NCBI GenBank assembly: GCA_964030785.1
Contig: OZ034977.1
Location: 26,439,652-26,503,651 of the forward strand
Source: Siderastrea siderea
Lineage: Eukaryota > Cnidaria > Anthozoa > Scleractinia > Rhizangiidae
Direction: 5' to 3'
Length of the DNA stretch: 64,000 bases
Positions 13,625 to 26,020 of this stretch are shown in pieces; the stretch's first letter is position 1, and the number at the start of each line of letters is the position of its first letter. The position numbers and the translations under genes were made by a program. Below the pieces are notes generated by a model. That model was not told the DNA's origin and searched no databases. It saw only the letters and a list, made by a program, of their open reading frames with translations.

Positions 13625-14070
13625 GTCGGATACCTTTGTCCTCCTAAACTCCGGACACGATATCAAGATCCCGGTGGAGAACCATCCTTAAGTGTCATCC
13701 GGTGCGCGTCCATTGCAAGCCGTTTAGTTACCACTTGGAAGATCGATGGTGTGAATATACAGTTTTGTAAAGAAAGAATCCGTCCGTGTATGAAGAGCAT
13801 ATGGCGTGGGACCTATAAGACCAATAACTGCGCTGAAATCTAAGGCCCTGTCATCTGATGGTCTACCGTCCATAGCAGTGCTCTAAGCGAAACCGAGGTC
13901 GTTCTCCTCAGCCGTGAGAAGACGCAGAAAAATCGCACAACCAACTGTCTCTTGACAAAAAAGGGGGTTAGTTTCTAGAGCAACTGTGGTGCTGCATCGG
14001 TGGGGAAGCGAAACACAAAACTTTGTATTTATCAACTGAGTTGATAAGGTAAATTGAGCCACCGTGAAGA

Positions 14071-14109
14071 GATTGAAAGCTGACGTTTCGAGCGTTAGCC
14101 ATTCGTCAC
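14071..14109 (-). ncRNA. Degenerate hammerhead-like motif of a Penelope-type repeat
   Basis: On the minus strand the segment reads TGACGA, a short imperfect hairpin (GGC-TAAC-GCT), then GAAACGTCAGC. This matches the order of the hammerhead core, CUGANGA, stem II, GAAA. The base expected to be C at the first core position is G, so the copy is probably inactive. The surrounding sequence is the repeat-end type common next to Penelope-like elements in cnidarian genomes (my recollection, not a search). Confidence 0.35.
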
Positions 14110-14498
14110 AAGGATGGTTCTCCACCTTCGTCACCTGCACTGCTCAGAAGATCAGGCGGAAAGCGACAAAGAGCCCTAAACATTAGGACTCCTTGTCATG
14201 ATGAGTTTCAACATGAGTTGAGTTTCATGTATAAAATTGTAATCCGCTAGGTTTGTCATAAAATGGTTTCACAAGCTTATAAAGAACGAAAAGGACGGTT
14301 CCGGCACCCCTGGCCACACCCCTGGTTTGGGCTTGAGTAAACTCAACATACATTTTTACATTCTCACTCCTGTCTTGAGCAATTTTTGAAGACCAATGCA
14401 TAGAGACCTAATAATAATTTCTTTTTCAAAGCCCTAGCAACAGGCAAGGTTTTGGCAAGGCTTCACTGCCTCTAATGATACTGATAAATACATAAATA

Positions 14499-14923
14499 CC
14501 GTTAACTGCCACTTATAAGCCCAGCCCCCCAGTTATAGGCCCATCTACCTGTAACCAAAAAAATACATCCGGTATAAGTTCCACCGGATATAAGTCGCCC
14601 TCTAGTTTTCCCTGTTTCCTTAATATTAAGCACTCTCACAGAACACTGCGAAGATGAACTCTGAGCTTCTGTTTTGTTACGTTCCGGTTGCGTTCGTGTT
14701 GTTACAGTTTTGATTTTGTTGTTAAAGAAACGAATTCGATTTATTGTGACCTTTCAAAGGTTAATTAAAAACTGGTAAATTAAAAACGTATTTCGATCAA
14801 CACTGCTGTGGCTCATTTCGAAACTTAGAAGCCCCCCCCGGATATAAGCCCCTCCGTTTATAAGCCCACCCATAACCCTTACAAAGTTGTATAAGCCCAG
14901 GGCTAATGAGCGGCAGTTGACGG
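14499..14923. mobile_element. 425 bp miniature element with TA target duplication
   Basis: It begins CCGTTAACTGCC and ends GGCAGTTGACGG, a 12 bp inverted repeat with one mismatch, flanked by TA on both sides (14497-14498, 14924-14925). The interior has many TATAAGCCC-type motifs near both ends. The structure fits a Tc1/mariner-type MITE nested in the long-TIR element. Confidence 0.65.
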
Positions 14924-16082
14924 TAATCGGTCCTTGGGTCCACAGGTTTTCAAAGTTCTCATTGCTTTGTTTTTGTTTGTTTGTTTTTTGCTTGCTTGCT
15001 TGTTGTTTTCTTGTTTTGTTTTGTTTCCTGTGCATTTCCCCCTCCAAGTCAAACCCGACGTCAGGTAAAATCAAGTGCGTGACATTTTGTTGCGTGACTC
15101 AAACTAAACCGGCTTCTAAGCTTTCGACAAGAAATTATCGTTTCGAAATTTTACAACGAATACAGACCAAGAAAAGACGTCTTATAGGAGAAAACTCTTT
15201 TGAAGTTCAAATAAGGCAAAATCATTTTATTCCTGAAGGTTCTTCATTTTAACAAAAGGAGGCGGGATGGAAATAAGTCATTTGGGTTGATTGCCAATAC
15301 GCGATGCTTCAGTGATGTTGTTGACCCCGGACGCCAAGATGGTTATTATGAAAGAGTACGCACAGAACCTGATATTTAGACAATACCATATTCAGGTGAG
15401 CTAGACATTACCTTTCTGCTGTGGATTACAACCGAATACCAACCAAAATAGAAGAAATGTCCACATTTTCGGTTATTTGGTCGTAGGTATGTGCCAATTG
15501 TTGACGTGTTAATGTTGTAATTATCGGGATTTTGAGAGCGTTTGTACTCGGCGCTGATAAAGAGCCCGAAACTAATTTTTAAACCTCGTTTAAGAACGGC
15601 ATTTCCTCTTTCAAGAATTCTGAATTTCAAGTGATTCGGTGTTTTACCGGGGAGGGAAACTTTCTCTTGAAAAACTGTGCCAAATTGAGAATTCAAAGCA
15701 AGCGAATTTTAGTGGTTTTCAGCAGCCTGCCATGACCTTGAAAATTAATCCACAAAAGAACAATTTGACTCAAATTACTTGTAAACTCTTCAACAGCAAA
15801 TTTCTAAGCTCAAAACAGGATTGTTCCATGACGCGAATTAAACAGAGCGAAGTTTACGAGAAGGTATGATTCGCGTTTATTCGGGGTGTTTGTAGAGACA
15901 CGTAGTGCGGTAACGGTTTTTAAATTTTTTGGAGGTTTAAAAATAGTTTCTCAACAAAAAATGCCACCACGTTTCTAGAGCTACCATAAGGTATCTCTGG
16001 GCGAAAAACGGAGAATTTTGATTTTTCATCATGTGCCACATATTTTCGATTTCGCTCGGTCTTAGTGGACATTGCCTCTTAA

Positions 16083-17717
16083 ACATTGCACACAGCATTT
16101 CAACTTGCGTCCACTATTCACAACATTACTCACAATCGCGTAGCGCAATTATTAACCAATGATAAGTGTTAACCTGTGGAAGTAGTCATGTCAATTTTCT
16201 GTCTTTTCTCGCCAAACACGACGACTCTTTTTGATATGCCGCTTTTTCAGTCTAGCACCACCCCAATTCCTAACCCTTCCAATGCAAAAAGCGAAATAAA
16301 GAACACAATACGGTTGAGTAAAAAGGGAAGAACGATATATCTTAGGTTTTTCTTAATGACTACCTTCTTCGCGTCACATTGCTTTCTGTTTTTTCCTGTT
16401 TATTTGTTTGTCTGCTCATCTGTAATGGCGGAATCCAGCATCGGATTGTAAACCCATGTTAAGCAAATGCAGTTATCTAGGCCCTTTATTTTTGGCCTGT
16501 TTTTACAGACAGTAACAAACTCGTGCCAATAAAATGTTTCAAAAATTGTACATGATATAAATTCGCGGGGAAAAATGGAATATAGAATGGGTAAATATGA
16601 GACAAAAACCACTTATCGCATGGTTTGTCGAATCCTTAAGCGGTTTTATACGCACGCCCGTCGCGGCGAAATTGATGGCGAGCGATTTTTCAGTTTCTAA
16701 AGCGGCTTCGGGCACACTGGGTGAATAGTGGTGATTTGAAGATTCGCCGGCAAGTTTTATGGCCAATATCTGATACCAAAGAGATCAGCAATTTTGGTCA
16801 CTCGTTTCCACGGTCAAAACTGCTGGCGAGGGTAACCATCACAGAAGTGGTTAAACCTAGCGACGTTCACCCTTCGTCGCGACGAGCAAATAAAATCGCT
16901 TAGTGTTTCGATGGCTTTTCCCCGAGAAATATATGTACAGTAACGTACGAATCTCCATTCGAATTTTCCAAAAAGAACACTCTAAGTACAAAGAAAACAC
17001 AAACTGCGTAGTTAAGAGGAATCAACCATCCTGTCGATCCTGTTGAGTGATGTTGATTGGCCTTGACGAGTCAACTCCTACAAAAAAGAAGAATGTGTAA
17101 GCTTACACTCTGAAGCAATTTGCAAAGTGTGTGCAAAATTGTGTGCGGCCAGTTTCACAGGTTGTAAGCTGCAGCAGAAAGTACATTAAAAATGAGATTA
17201 AGACCAACTAAACTGGAATGGGGATGATGAAAATGGACAGAGAAAAGCAGTAAAATAAGCTTAAAAGGTGACGTTACACGGGACGATTCGCAACGACGAT
17301 TTTTAGTGCAACTCAGCGTCAATTAATTTTAATGTATATTCCACGGGACGAATTTTATCGCAATCTGCACGCAAAACCCTGTCGTGGGAAGGCGTTGCGC
17401 AAAAATTACGCAGGTACGTTACACGAAACAACTTGAGTAAAATTCGTGATTTGGCTTTGCAGGTTTTGTTGTTGTTGTTGTTGTTGTTCGAAAAAGGCTT
17501 GACCTCATACTACGTGTGACGTCAACTAATTCTGACCAAACTTTAAAAAAGTCTGTCTAAGGGATAGACAAACAGCCACTGAAAGAAGTCATACGATGAT
17601 AAATATGTTATTGACAAAATTGTAAAAAAAAAGTTACGTGGAAGTAGTAGCATCCGCGCCCCCTTGCACGTCCAACAGTATAAGAGGCTTTCATTTAATT
17701 TCAAATTAATTCTACTC
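16083..17717. other. Intergenic and 3' side of the CHAT gene, no gene seen
   Basis: No recognisable coding sequence. Repeat-like sequence built on ACGTTACACGGGACGA motifs lies near 17270-17450, and a GTT microsatellite at about 17467-17488. A non-coding 3' exon of the TPR-CHAT transcript could lie here, because a splice donor occurs just after its stop codon. Confidence 0.4.
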
Positions 17718-17723
17718 ACGGTG

Positions 17724-20700
17724 TTATTCTCTTTCTCCAAAGTCAAGGGTGACGTCATCACCAATTAGGACAAATGGTGCCCAGTACTTTACGGCACTGA
17801 ACTTCTCTGAGTCTCGAAGAGCTTTCATAGCCTGTTGAAGGGACACACTCGAGCTTTCTCCTTTTCTCAGGTTCTGGTAGAAACTTTTCATGAACTCCAT
17901 GGTTGCCTCATCATCAATTGCCCACAACGTCACCAGCACAGAACGAGCACCAGCCCCTAAGAAAGCCCTCGCAATTCCCACCACACCCTCAGCTGTAACC
18001 TTTCCCCGGCCACTATGGCAGCAGCTAAGAACAACAAGCCTTGCCCTCAGTTTCACAGCTTGAACATCTGAAATTTTCAAAATGTAATCTTCATCTTTGA
18101 TCTTGGACTTTAAACCGGGATCCGGGGCCAAGGCAATTTCTCCAGTTTCCATCCGTCCATGTGTTGCTATGTGAACCAGGGCAACCGATGTGATTCTTTT
18201 CAGCACCTCGTTTTTGGTTGCTTCTTCTCCCATGACTGGTGAAGTCTTAAGAATTTCTCCAACCAACTTCACTTCCTTTCTGGCATATTTTAGCTGGGTG
18301 TATATTGGCTTACCTCGCTTATTTGTGACTTTCTCCAAACATGGATCACCAACAAGTAGCGCCCCGCCCTTACAGTGGTATCCTTCAGGTGAATCTACGA
18401 TGATTTGTAAACTTGTCAGTGACGGAATGATGCGGATCCTCATAGATTCACTTAATGCAGTGTATGGAGCCAAGCATAGTGGACCGTCAGGTACAATTAT
18501 TATCTCATCTCCTTGAAGCATGTGTTCAATGGGACGTAATATTGTATCATACAAGGGGTCCAGAGAATTGCTCGTGCATTGCGATGACGCAACTACTTCC
18601 CCATCATTTCCTCTGTTGGATAGCAAATCACAAGGAAGCTCATTCAATGAACGATTCTCACATCTTACACCAACGCCAACACCAATTTCTTTGAAAGTAG
18701 TTTCCATTAAAAGAGAAGCTGCATCTTCGGAGGAGCTCCCTATTTCTTTTTGTGTAAAATAAACTACCTCTCCTTTACGGAGAACCCAGATACTAACTAT
18801 GTTTTTTTCAACTGCTAAGAACGCTGTCTGTGTTGACAATTTTTTTAGTAAGTACGAGATCGCTTCTTCATTTTCAAAAGATGGAAGTACTTTAAAACCA
18901 TATTGCGATCTCAAGAGATCCATCAAAGCCTGTGCTCGTCCTTGCTCGGCAGCGCACAAGGCCTCCTCAATCTCTTCATTCCACAAAAGAGTTCTCCATA
19001 ACGCAGTGTACGCTGTTTGACAGTTATTACGAAAGCTTATTTTCCACTCATCTTTGGACTGAAGAAGATCTCTTAAGTCATTATACAGTTTTACACTGGA
19101 TCTATACTGATCGAGAGCCTCGCGTAAAGATCCCTTGTGTTCCAAAACAAGACCCAGCGAATAGCATGCCCGTGCCTCTCCAGGCAAGTCCCCAACTTCT
19201 TTAGAAAGGCGAAGGTGTTGCTTGTGGTACTTTATGGCTTGTTCAAGGTCACCGAGGCAATAATAAGCATTGCCAAGATTGCCATAACCCACGCCTTCTC
19301 CAGCTCTATCACCCACTTCTTTGGCAATGATGACATGCCGATTGTGGTAATCTAGGGCTTGTTTATAATCTCCGAGCTCGTGATAAGCATTACCGAGATT
19401 GCCACACGCGAATCCTTCCCCAGCCCTGTTGCCCACTTTTCCAGAGATGCTTAAATCGTTACTATGGTGTTCTATGGCTTTTTCAAAATCACGGAGACTG
19501 TCATATGCATTTCCAAGATTGCAGTTGGCACGCCCTTCGCCATTCAAGTCGCCCACTTCTTTGGCAATTTTAAGATCTTGCTTATGGCACTCTATGGCTT
19601 GATTAAAATCAGCGACACTGTGGTACACATTACCAAGGTCACCGTAGGCGTGTCCCTCTCCAGCCCTGTTACCAACTTCTTTGGCTATTGCAAGACGAAC
19701 TTTGTGGTACTCCATAGCGTCTTTAAAATTGCCCAGAGAACGATAATCATTACCGATATTTCCATAGGCACTTCCTTCTCCCGCCTTGTTCCCTACTTCT
19801 ATAGCAAAGTTAAGATGTTTCTTGTGGTACTCTATGGCTTTCTTAAAATCTCCAAGACCATGATAAGAATTGCCAAGGTTGCCGAGGGCGCGCCCTTCGC
19901 CCGATTTGTCGCCCAGTTCTTGAGAAATACTGAGACACTGTGTCTGGTACTGTATAGCTTGATTGTAATCTGCTAGACTATGGAAGGCATTTCCAAGATT
20001 ACAGTTGGCACGTGCTTCTCCTGCCCTGTCGCCCAACTCCTTTGCAATGGAAAGATCTTTCATGTGGTACTCTATGGCTAATTTGAATTCGGCAAGGCAA
20101 TGATAATCATTTCCGATATTTCCATTTGCAATTCCTTCTCCAGACCTGTTCCCAACTTCCATGGCAATTGTGAGGTGATTCGTGTGGTACTTAAGCGCTT
20201 CTTTGAATTTACCGAGATTTTGATAAGCATTGCCGAGATTACAGTTGGCACCTCCTTCACCGTCTCTGTCTCCTACTTCCTTTGCAATGTTCAGTTCTTT
20301 TTCGTGGTACTCAAGGGCTTGTTTGAAATCACCTAGACTACTGATATCACATCCAGTATTGCAGTAAGCACGTCCTTCTCCAGCCTTATTCCCTGTTTCT
20401 ATTGCAATTTTGAGATCTTTCTTGTGATATTCAAGAGCTTGTTTAAAATCGCCGAGACAATGATAGACATTCCCAAGGTTGCCATACGCACATCCTTCTT
20501 CAATCCTGTTTCCTAGTTCCTCAACAATGTGTAGATGTTTCTGGTGGTACTCTATGGCTTCCTGGAAGTCACCGAAACTCTTATAAACAATGCCGAGATT
20601 TCCATAGGCAGCTCCTTCCTCATCCCTATCCGCCATTTCTGTTGCGATGTGAAGTGCTTTTTTGTGGTACTCTAGGGCCTGTTTAAAATCACCGAGGCAG

Positions 20701-21059
20701 TGACAAGCATTTCCAAGATTTCTATACGCCCGCCCTTCTTCAGTCTTATCAGCCAACTCCTTAGCGACTAAAAGGTGTTGAAGGTGGTACTCCATGGCTT
20801 GTTTATAATCACCAAGGCAACGGTAACTATTGCCAAGATCACCATAGGCGCATCCTTCACCAGCCCTGTCGCCTACTTCTTTCGCAAGATTAAGATGTTG
20901 TTTTTGGCACTCACTAGCTTGATTGAAATCACCGACCCTGCCATAAACAACGCCAAGATTGTGATAGGAACGTCCTTCCCTTTTTTTGTCCCCTGTCTTC
21001 TTGGCAATGAAAACGTGTTCCCTGAAGCACTCTATGAGGTCTGAATTCTTTTCTCCCAT
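17724..21059 (-). CDS. TPR-repeat protein with C-terminal CHAT (caspase-like) protease domain
   Basis: The first in-frame ATG is at 21059 (1,111 residues); the frame is open a little further upstream but only through GTG. The N-terminal ~650 residues are about sixteen 40-residue tetratricopeptide repeats of the form [19 protein letters not shown], the type found in LGN/Pins and TTC28-like proteins, which bind peptide partners. A linker of about 80 residues leads to a CHAT domain (about 730-1111). CHAT is a caspase-related peptidase fold, and the catalytic dyad appears present: His967 in HIATHG and Cys1014 in [15 protein letters not shown] proteins are known in bacteria and strongly expanded in cnidarians; an immune or cell-death role is inference. 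The body is one uninterrupted exon. A donor (CACC|GTGAGT) directly after the stop suggests a 3' UTR intron. An upstream non-coding or short coding exon cannot be excluded. Confidence 0.85.
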   Translation of the reverse strand: MGEKNSDLIECFREHVFIAKKTGDKKREGRSYHNLGVVYGRVGDFNQASECQKQHLNLAKEVGDRAGEGCAYGDLGNSYRCLGDYKQAMEYHLQHLLVAKELADKTEEGRAYRNLGNACHCLGDFKQALEYHKKALHIATEMADRDEEGAAYGNLGIVYKSFGDFQEAIEYHQKHLHIVEELGNRIEEGCAYGNLGNVYHCLGDFKQALEYHKKDLKIAIETGNKAGEGRAYCNTGCDISSLGDFKQALEYHEKELNIAKEVGDRDGEGGANCNLGNAYQNLGKFKEALKYHTNHLTIAMEVGNRSGEGIANGNIGNDYHCLAEFKLAIEYHMKDLSIAKELGDRAGEARANCNLGNAFHSLADYNQAIQYQTQCLSISQELGDKSGEGRALGNLGNSYHGLGDFKKAIEYHKKHLNFAIEVGNKAGEGSAYGNIGNDYRSLGNFKDAMEYHKVRLAIAKEVGNRAGEGHAYGDLGNVYHSVADFNQAIECHKQDLKIAKEVGDLNGEGRANCNLGNAYDSLRDFEKAIEHHSNDLSISGKVGNRAGEGFACGNLGNAYHELGDYKQALDYHNRHVIIAKEVGDRAGEGVGYGNLGNAYYCLGDLEQAIKYHKQHLRLSKEVGDLPGEARACYSLGLVLEHKGSLREALDQYRSSVKLYNDLRDLLQSKDEWKISFRNNCQTAYTALWRTLLWNEEIEEALCAAEQGRAQALMDLLRSQYGFKVLPSFENEEAISYLLKKLSTQTAFLAVEKNIVSIWVLRKGEVVYFTQKEIGSSSEDAASLLMETTFKEIGVGVGVRCENRSLNELPCDLLSNRGNDGEVVASSQCTSNSLDPLYDTILRPIEHMLQGDEIIIVPDGPLCLAPYTALSESMRIRIIPSLTSLQIIVDSPEGYHCKGGALLVGDPCLEKVTNKRGKPIYTQLKYARKEVKLVGEILKTSPVMGEEATKNEVLKRITSVALVHIATHGRMETGEIALAPDPGLKSKIKDEDYILKISDVQAVKLRARLVVLSCCHSGRGKVTAEGVVGIARAFLGAGARSVLVTLWAIDDEATMEFMKSFYQNLRKGESSSVSLQQAMKALRDSEKFSAVKYWAPFVLIGDDVTLDFGERE
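19140..21040 (-). repeat. 120 bp tandem repeat encoding the TPR array
   Basis: About sixteen 120 bp units, each encoding one 40-residue TPR. The units are diverged but share long identical blocks, which is why the plus strand shows several meaningless open frames with repetitive peptides. Confidence 0.9.
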
Positions 21060-21593
21060 TCTCACGCAAGTCACGGTGCTAATATATCTGATCAGTTTCT
21101 TTCTTTGACGTCCGCGTCATGTACGTATCTGGAAGGTTAACAGAAGAATTAACAGCACGCTGCACAAAAACAAATATCTTTCTGAATTGTCGTGTAAAAG
21201 TCGAGGTGGGGCGAATCTCGAGAGAGCGCGCGTGAATTTTCTACCATGCTAACTAAAAGCAACTGCAAAAGAAACGACTCTTCACAAAGGGGGGTTTGGG
21301 GGTAAAACCAAATGCATATCCCAATGGAAATCCTCCTGTTTCCGCTTTGTTTTCTTGCGTCTTTCATAACTATAAACCATGCCAAACAAACAAAGAAAAT
21401 ATACTCAGCTTTCTAGGACAAATTTCTCGATTTAATGAAACTAACAAAAATATTTTCAGTAGGAAAGATGAACAGACATAAAAATTTAAAAAAGAGCTCC
21501 ATTTTTGGGTGATGGGGGTGCGTCATAATCCCCTAAAGAAGTGACGTCATCGGCAAGGATGGCCTAATCTACAAAGGTGACGTTATATTCTTA

Positions 21594-22108
21594 AGGCCCA
21601 GTAATACGGGCAACATTTTCTTGCAACTTGCAAGTTGAGATTGTTTGTTCCGTGTATTACCACCTTCTCAGGCGACAAATTTTCATGTTGCGGAAAGTAG
21701 ATGTCGCTTTTAAGGCCCAGTAATACGGGCAACATTTTCGTGCAACTTGTCGCGCAACAATGTTGCCGTTGCAAGTTGAAATTTTTTGTTGCGCGTATTA
21801 CCACCTTCTCGCGCAACAAATTTTCATGTTGCAGAAAGTAGATGTCGCTTTTACTTTCTGCATCATAAAAATTTGTTGCACGAGAAGGTGGTAATACGCG
21901 CAACAAACAATCACAACTTGCAACGGCAACATTGTTGTGCGACAAGTTGCACGAAAATGTTGCCCGTATTACTGGGCCTTTACTTTCTGCAACACAAAAA
22001 TTTGTTGCGCGAGAAGGTGGTAATACGCGCAACAAACAATCTCAACTTGCAACGACAACATTGTTGCACGACAAGTTGCAAGAAAATGTTGCCCGTATTA
22101 CTGGGCCT
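21594..22108. mobile_element. Outer palindromic MITE (PIF/Harbinger-like, TTA duplication)
   Basis: The ends are AGGCCCAGTAATACGGGC and its inverse, flanked by TTA at 21591-21593 and 22109-22111. Three-base TWA duplications are typical of PIF/Harbinger elements. The interior is almost entirely palindromic, built on TTGTTGCGCG-like stems. It is interrupted at its centre by a second copy of the same family. Confidence 0.75.
21713..21979. mobile_element. Inner copy of the same MITE, nested in the outer copy
   Basis: The 267 bp element has the same AGGCCCAGTAATACGGGC ends and its own TTA duplication (21710-21712, 21980-21982). It sits at the palindrome centre of the outer copy. The inner copy's own intact centre (a CGCTTTTACTTTC stretch near 21846-21858) shows what the outer centre looked like before the insertion. 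Confidence 0.75.
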
Positions 22109-22111
22109 TTA

Positions 22112-23859
22112 CGGTGGAATTTTGCTCCCAAACTAGCAGGGTCTACAAACATAATTATTTCCTCGTGCTATTATTACTGTTCATTACGTTCTGTTATCTA
22201 ATCGATTGCTTTATTGGAAAGAAATTGCACTGCTATATTTATTCACTATCAGGATATCGCTGTGACTTTGTGGGTCTCTAGAGAAGATAAAACCGAAGCA
22301 CAATCTTCGCAAGAAGCTTTGGAAGGTGATAAAGAACTTCTACAAGAAGTCAATCCTCTTCTGAAGAAGATGAACCAGGCAAGTAAAGTGAGCGATCTTT
22401 GGCCTTTAAAAGGAGTTATAGAAAAACCAATGAACCATCTCCATGATAAACCAGCCAGATTGGCCAATGGAAACAATAATTTATTAAAGGGGTGGTGGTT
22501 TCACGGTTCGGCGTCTGCAAACTGTGACTTTAACCCATTCAATTACAAGCAGAAGCGAATAGATAGCTCTTGGAGGAATTTTTTCTTCATTACGGTTTCG
22601 CGCCCTATGAACTGCGTCGCCCAAAAAATGTGGGGTATCCACGATGCTGTGCACGCTCACAAAGCACGCCGCCATTTTCGGTTCTCTTTTACTTCAATAC
22701 CGAATATTCCCAAAAGGGATTTATAATTATATGGCTGTCCTTCCCGTCTGTGAAAAGACAATTGGAGTAATTGCTATTGTGGAAAGGTGCGAAAAATGCT
22801 CTCACTTTCGATTAATGCTGGCTGTAGAGGAAATGAAAATTGCTCAACCAGAAACATGCGAAAAATATTTCGTTTATTACAAAGAAAACTTCGAGCGACC
22901 GCCGCGTGGGAATACACTTAAGCTTACACCAGTCGTGTGGAAATCTACACAGACATCGATCATCTGCTGTTGTCTGTTTAAATTTTAATCTTATTTACGT
23001 GTTCGATTGATCGTTTGCTCGTTTTCCTAATAGTTTATCTGTTTATTCTAATCCATTTAAAAAAATCTACGGACTTCACGCGACATGTTCATACTGTTTC
23101 ACGTTTATTTTAATTTCAGGTGTGAATTATTTTTAACAATAGAGGTTAAACCGCGATGGCTTTCCTAATTACGGGCATTGTTCCTCGATGAATAGGTGAT
23201 TGATTCGAACGCTGAGAGCAGAAACAATGGTTATGACATTGATATACACTCGGGACTTGAATGATTGACAGTTTCGCATCTTGTTACGCATGCCCTGTAC
23301 GTTTTTTTGGAAGCTAATTTGCATGTTCGATCGACGTGTTTCATGAGGCGCAAAACCGTAATGTTTATTATTTTACACTCAGTCGCGAAAATGCGCTGGT
23401 GGAGGTGAGACTAAGTACAAGAATTCACTTTGTATGGTTGACTCCATGCATTAAAATACCTTTCTTGCTTTCTTATAAGCGTTTTCAGCTGAAAAAAAAT
23501 CGACTCACATGTACTTCAGGAATCAAAGATTATAATTTGTGCAGACAGAACTATGGACGATCAAATTACACGTACGTTTCAACAGATTTGCACCAAAAAT
23601 TAGGAATTTAGCAATTACAATCGAATTTGTTTTCCGACTCAGAGAATTTAATCTGGACAAACCCTCGAGATAATTATTCCTTTCCGATTGGTTTGTAAAC
23701 AATGAAATTGAATTGGCATACGTTATAGCTTCTACATGCGACGAACCGTGAAAATATCCCTTTAAATCTTCGTAAGGCTTTTTATAATTCAGTTACAAGA
23801 ATAGAAACTATAAGTAAAAAATTAAAATACTAAATCACTACTAAAAAACTAAAAGAAAG
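22112..23859. other. No recognisable gene
   Basis: An open stretch at about 22246-22379 reads as a charged, helical peptide and ends at a GC-type donor-like CAG|GCAAGT, but nothing supports it as an exon. The rest is AT-rich and non-coding. Confidence 0.35.
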
Positions 23860-26020
23860 CGTTTCAAAGCCACTTGTAAACTATTTACAGATTCAAGTCC
23901 ACCGCTGTGTATAAGGAACTGAAATTGACCTGCAGCCAAGTTACGCAAAGGAAGTTTAAACATTTTCTTGTTTCTTGCATTTCATTATTTATGTTATATG
24001 TGAATGCGTTTGGCTCTTGTTTGTTTATATTTCACATGAGAGCTTGTTTAGTAAATAAAGGAGTAGTCAGTGAAGTTAAGCGTGTCACTGTTTATTCGCA
24101 CGAGCGTGTTGATCTTAGGGCCTCCACAGACTAGACATTTAGTTGTCGACAACTATTTGTTATCGACAACTAAATGGTATCGACAGCTAATTCTGTTCGA
24201 TGCAGGGATTCCACACATTGGACTGTAGTTGTCGATAACTAAGTCAGGCCAGCGAAAGCTTGGGACTAACGTTCACTACGCACACTCATAACGCAGTACG
24301 TGACCACGCAGTTGCGATAGTTGTCAACAACCAAAACCAATCATTCCCACACAAGGGAAAAACGGTCAGAAACATAGTTGTCGACATCTTAGTTGTTGTC
24401 GTAGTTGTCGACAACTAAGCAGTTTCCCTTTTCGAAAAGGGAAACTGCCTAGTTGTCGAAAACTAAAATTTAGCGTTTAGTTATCGACAACTAATCTCAC
24501 ACCCAGCATTTTTTTGTTGTCGATAAAATTTAGTCGTCGAAAACAAACAGTTGTCGACAACTAAATGTCTAGTCTGTGGAGGCCCTAAGTGAATACAATT
24601 CAATGCTTACACGTCCTTCGATGTTTAAGTTCCTCTCAACTCCTCGTTACTGTAAACAGCCAATCTACAAATAACGGCGGCGATTAGTAATTGTTGTAAG
24701 ATATTGTTTCTTACAGCGAAAGATGGATGCAATCAGCAGGTATAAACGTACTCAAATGATCTTTTCTTATCCAGAGCAGTTTGCTGGAAAGTTCCGATAA
24801 TATCGAGGTTGAAATTTATGCAGATATCAACTACAAGTATATGTCGGAAAAAATATTGTCATAGGAATGATTTAGCAGCGTTGAGGAAAAAGCAACCTGC
24901 TCTAGCCTATTCTCTATTTGAATTAAAAATGCATAACGCTGCTCGAAGCAGTAGCTTCCAAAAAAAAAAACGTAAGATAAAGGAATGCAAAAGCACGAAG
25001 CCTTACCTTGTAACATGAATTTGTGGAAGCCTTTGATCATGAAACATACAGCTAACAGGCACTAACATGTGGCTCTGAGCCTCAAAAGTAACATTCCAAG
25101 AATATTATTCAAATATTGTGGTTACGAAGTTCACAATTTGTTTAGAATCATCACAGAGTTTGTCGTAAAATAACTCAGCCGCAAGCTTCAACTGAATTAT
25201 TAATCACGGGATTTTAGCGCTAACCGTTTCCTGAAAACGTGTTTTCTTTATTTCTTTCTTTCTTTTTTTAGTTTAGTTTAGTTTACGTGCCGTTGTGTGA
25301 TAAACACTTGAAAACTCAGGCTTTGTGACTAATGAAACCTTACAACTACTTATCGTTTTCAAGTCAAAAAATAACATATAGTGACACGCGCTTTGAAATG
25401 TTAATAAGTCGCCTGAGGGAATACGCTAATAGCATCTAAACTCTTAAAATTAACCCAACACTAACTGCACTTTTTACTCTTTAACTCTCTAAACGAGTAT
25501 AGAAGTTTGTTCTCCTGTTCACCTGAATGTACATGATTTTATTTAGGTCAATTGAAAATACAGATACATAAATGGATACTTGCGACAAAACTGTCTTAAG
25601 AGTCTGAGATAAAACTCTTGTAGACTGCAGAGACATGCATAACGGACCGTTTTATTAAACCTTACAATAAATCATAAACAAGCCATTAAGGGTGATCCTA
25701 TAAGCAACCATTTTGAGCTCCATACGATAAAGTGGACATTATAATTGTGAAGGTAAGAAGTTGTAAGATATCAGAAAGCTATGTGTGAATACGACAATCA
25801 GTTAAGCATGAGCCGTCATCGATACTTAGTAGTCGATACCACGATATGTAAGTACGCTTGAAAAGTAGTCCATACTTGCGAGCGATATCGCTCTTTTTTA
25901 ATACTGCACATACACGTGACCAGCAGAAGCAAACAGGTTTTTGTAAGTTAATTGCAGTTATCGGCGTTAGTCCTACCCTGGTTGTTGTGCAATCTTTCAC
26001 GTTGGTCATGCTAATAAAAA
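23860..26020. repeat. Duplicated segment, copy A
   Basis: It aligns by eye with 27303-29150 in the same orientation, with frequent substitutions and small indels. It starts at TTTCAAAGCCA and ends at GTTGGTCATGCTAAT. It differs from copy B by carrying a 468 bp miniature element and only 3-4 TTTAG units. Confidence 0.85.
24118..24585. mobile_element. 468 bp MITE with TA target duplication in copy A
   Basis: The termini are GGGCCTCCACAGACTAGACA and its exact inverse. The interior is full of TAGTTGTCGACAACTA palindromes. TA flanks lie at 24116-24117 and 24586-24587. The paralogous copy B has no insertion at the matching point (about 27566), where GATCTTAGTAAATAC reads straight through. A TA duplication points to a Tc1/mariner-type non-autonomous element. 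Confidence 0.85.

Larger units (their letters stand above)
10949..16078. mobile_element. Long-TIR non-autonomous DNA transposon, TTAA target duplication
   Basis: About 610 bp at the left (10949-11560) is repeated in inverted orientation at the right (about 15465-16078). The outermost bases are GAGGGGATGTCCACTAA on the left and its near complement on the right, and both ends are flanked by TTAA (10945-10948, 16079-16082). Open frames of matching sequence on opposite strands (11322-11555 + and 15376-15696 -) are shadows of this inverted repeat, not genes. TTAA flanks are characteristic of piggyBac-type transposons, but the GAGG terminus is not the usual CCC start and no transposase was found inside, so the superfamily is uncertain. 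A smaller flank of TA is also possible. Confidence 0.7.

Noticed and set aside
18190..20336. Many plus-strand ORFs with repetitive Val/Ile/Phe-rich peptides across the TPR-CHAT gene
   Set aside because: They are antisense shadows of the 120 bp TPR repeat, with repeating reverse-complement codons and no start context.
22246..22379. Possible exon encoding a charged helical peptide with a GC-type donor
   Set aside because: No partner exons, no recognised family, and the acceptor and donor are weak.
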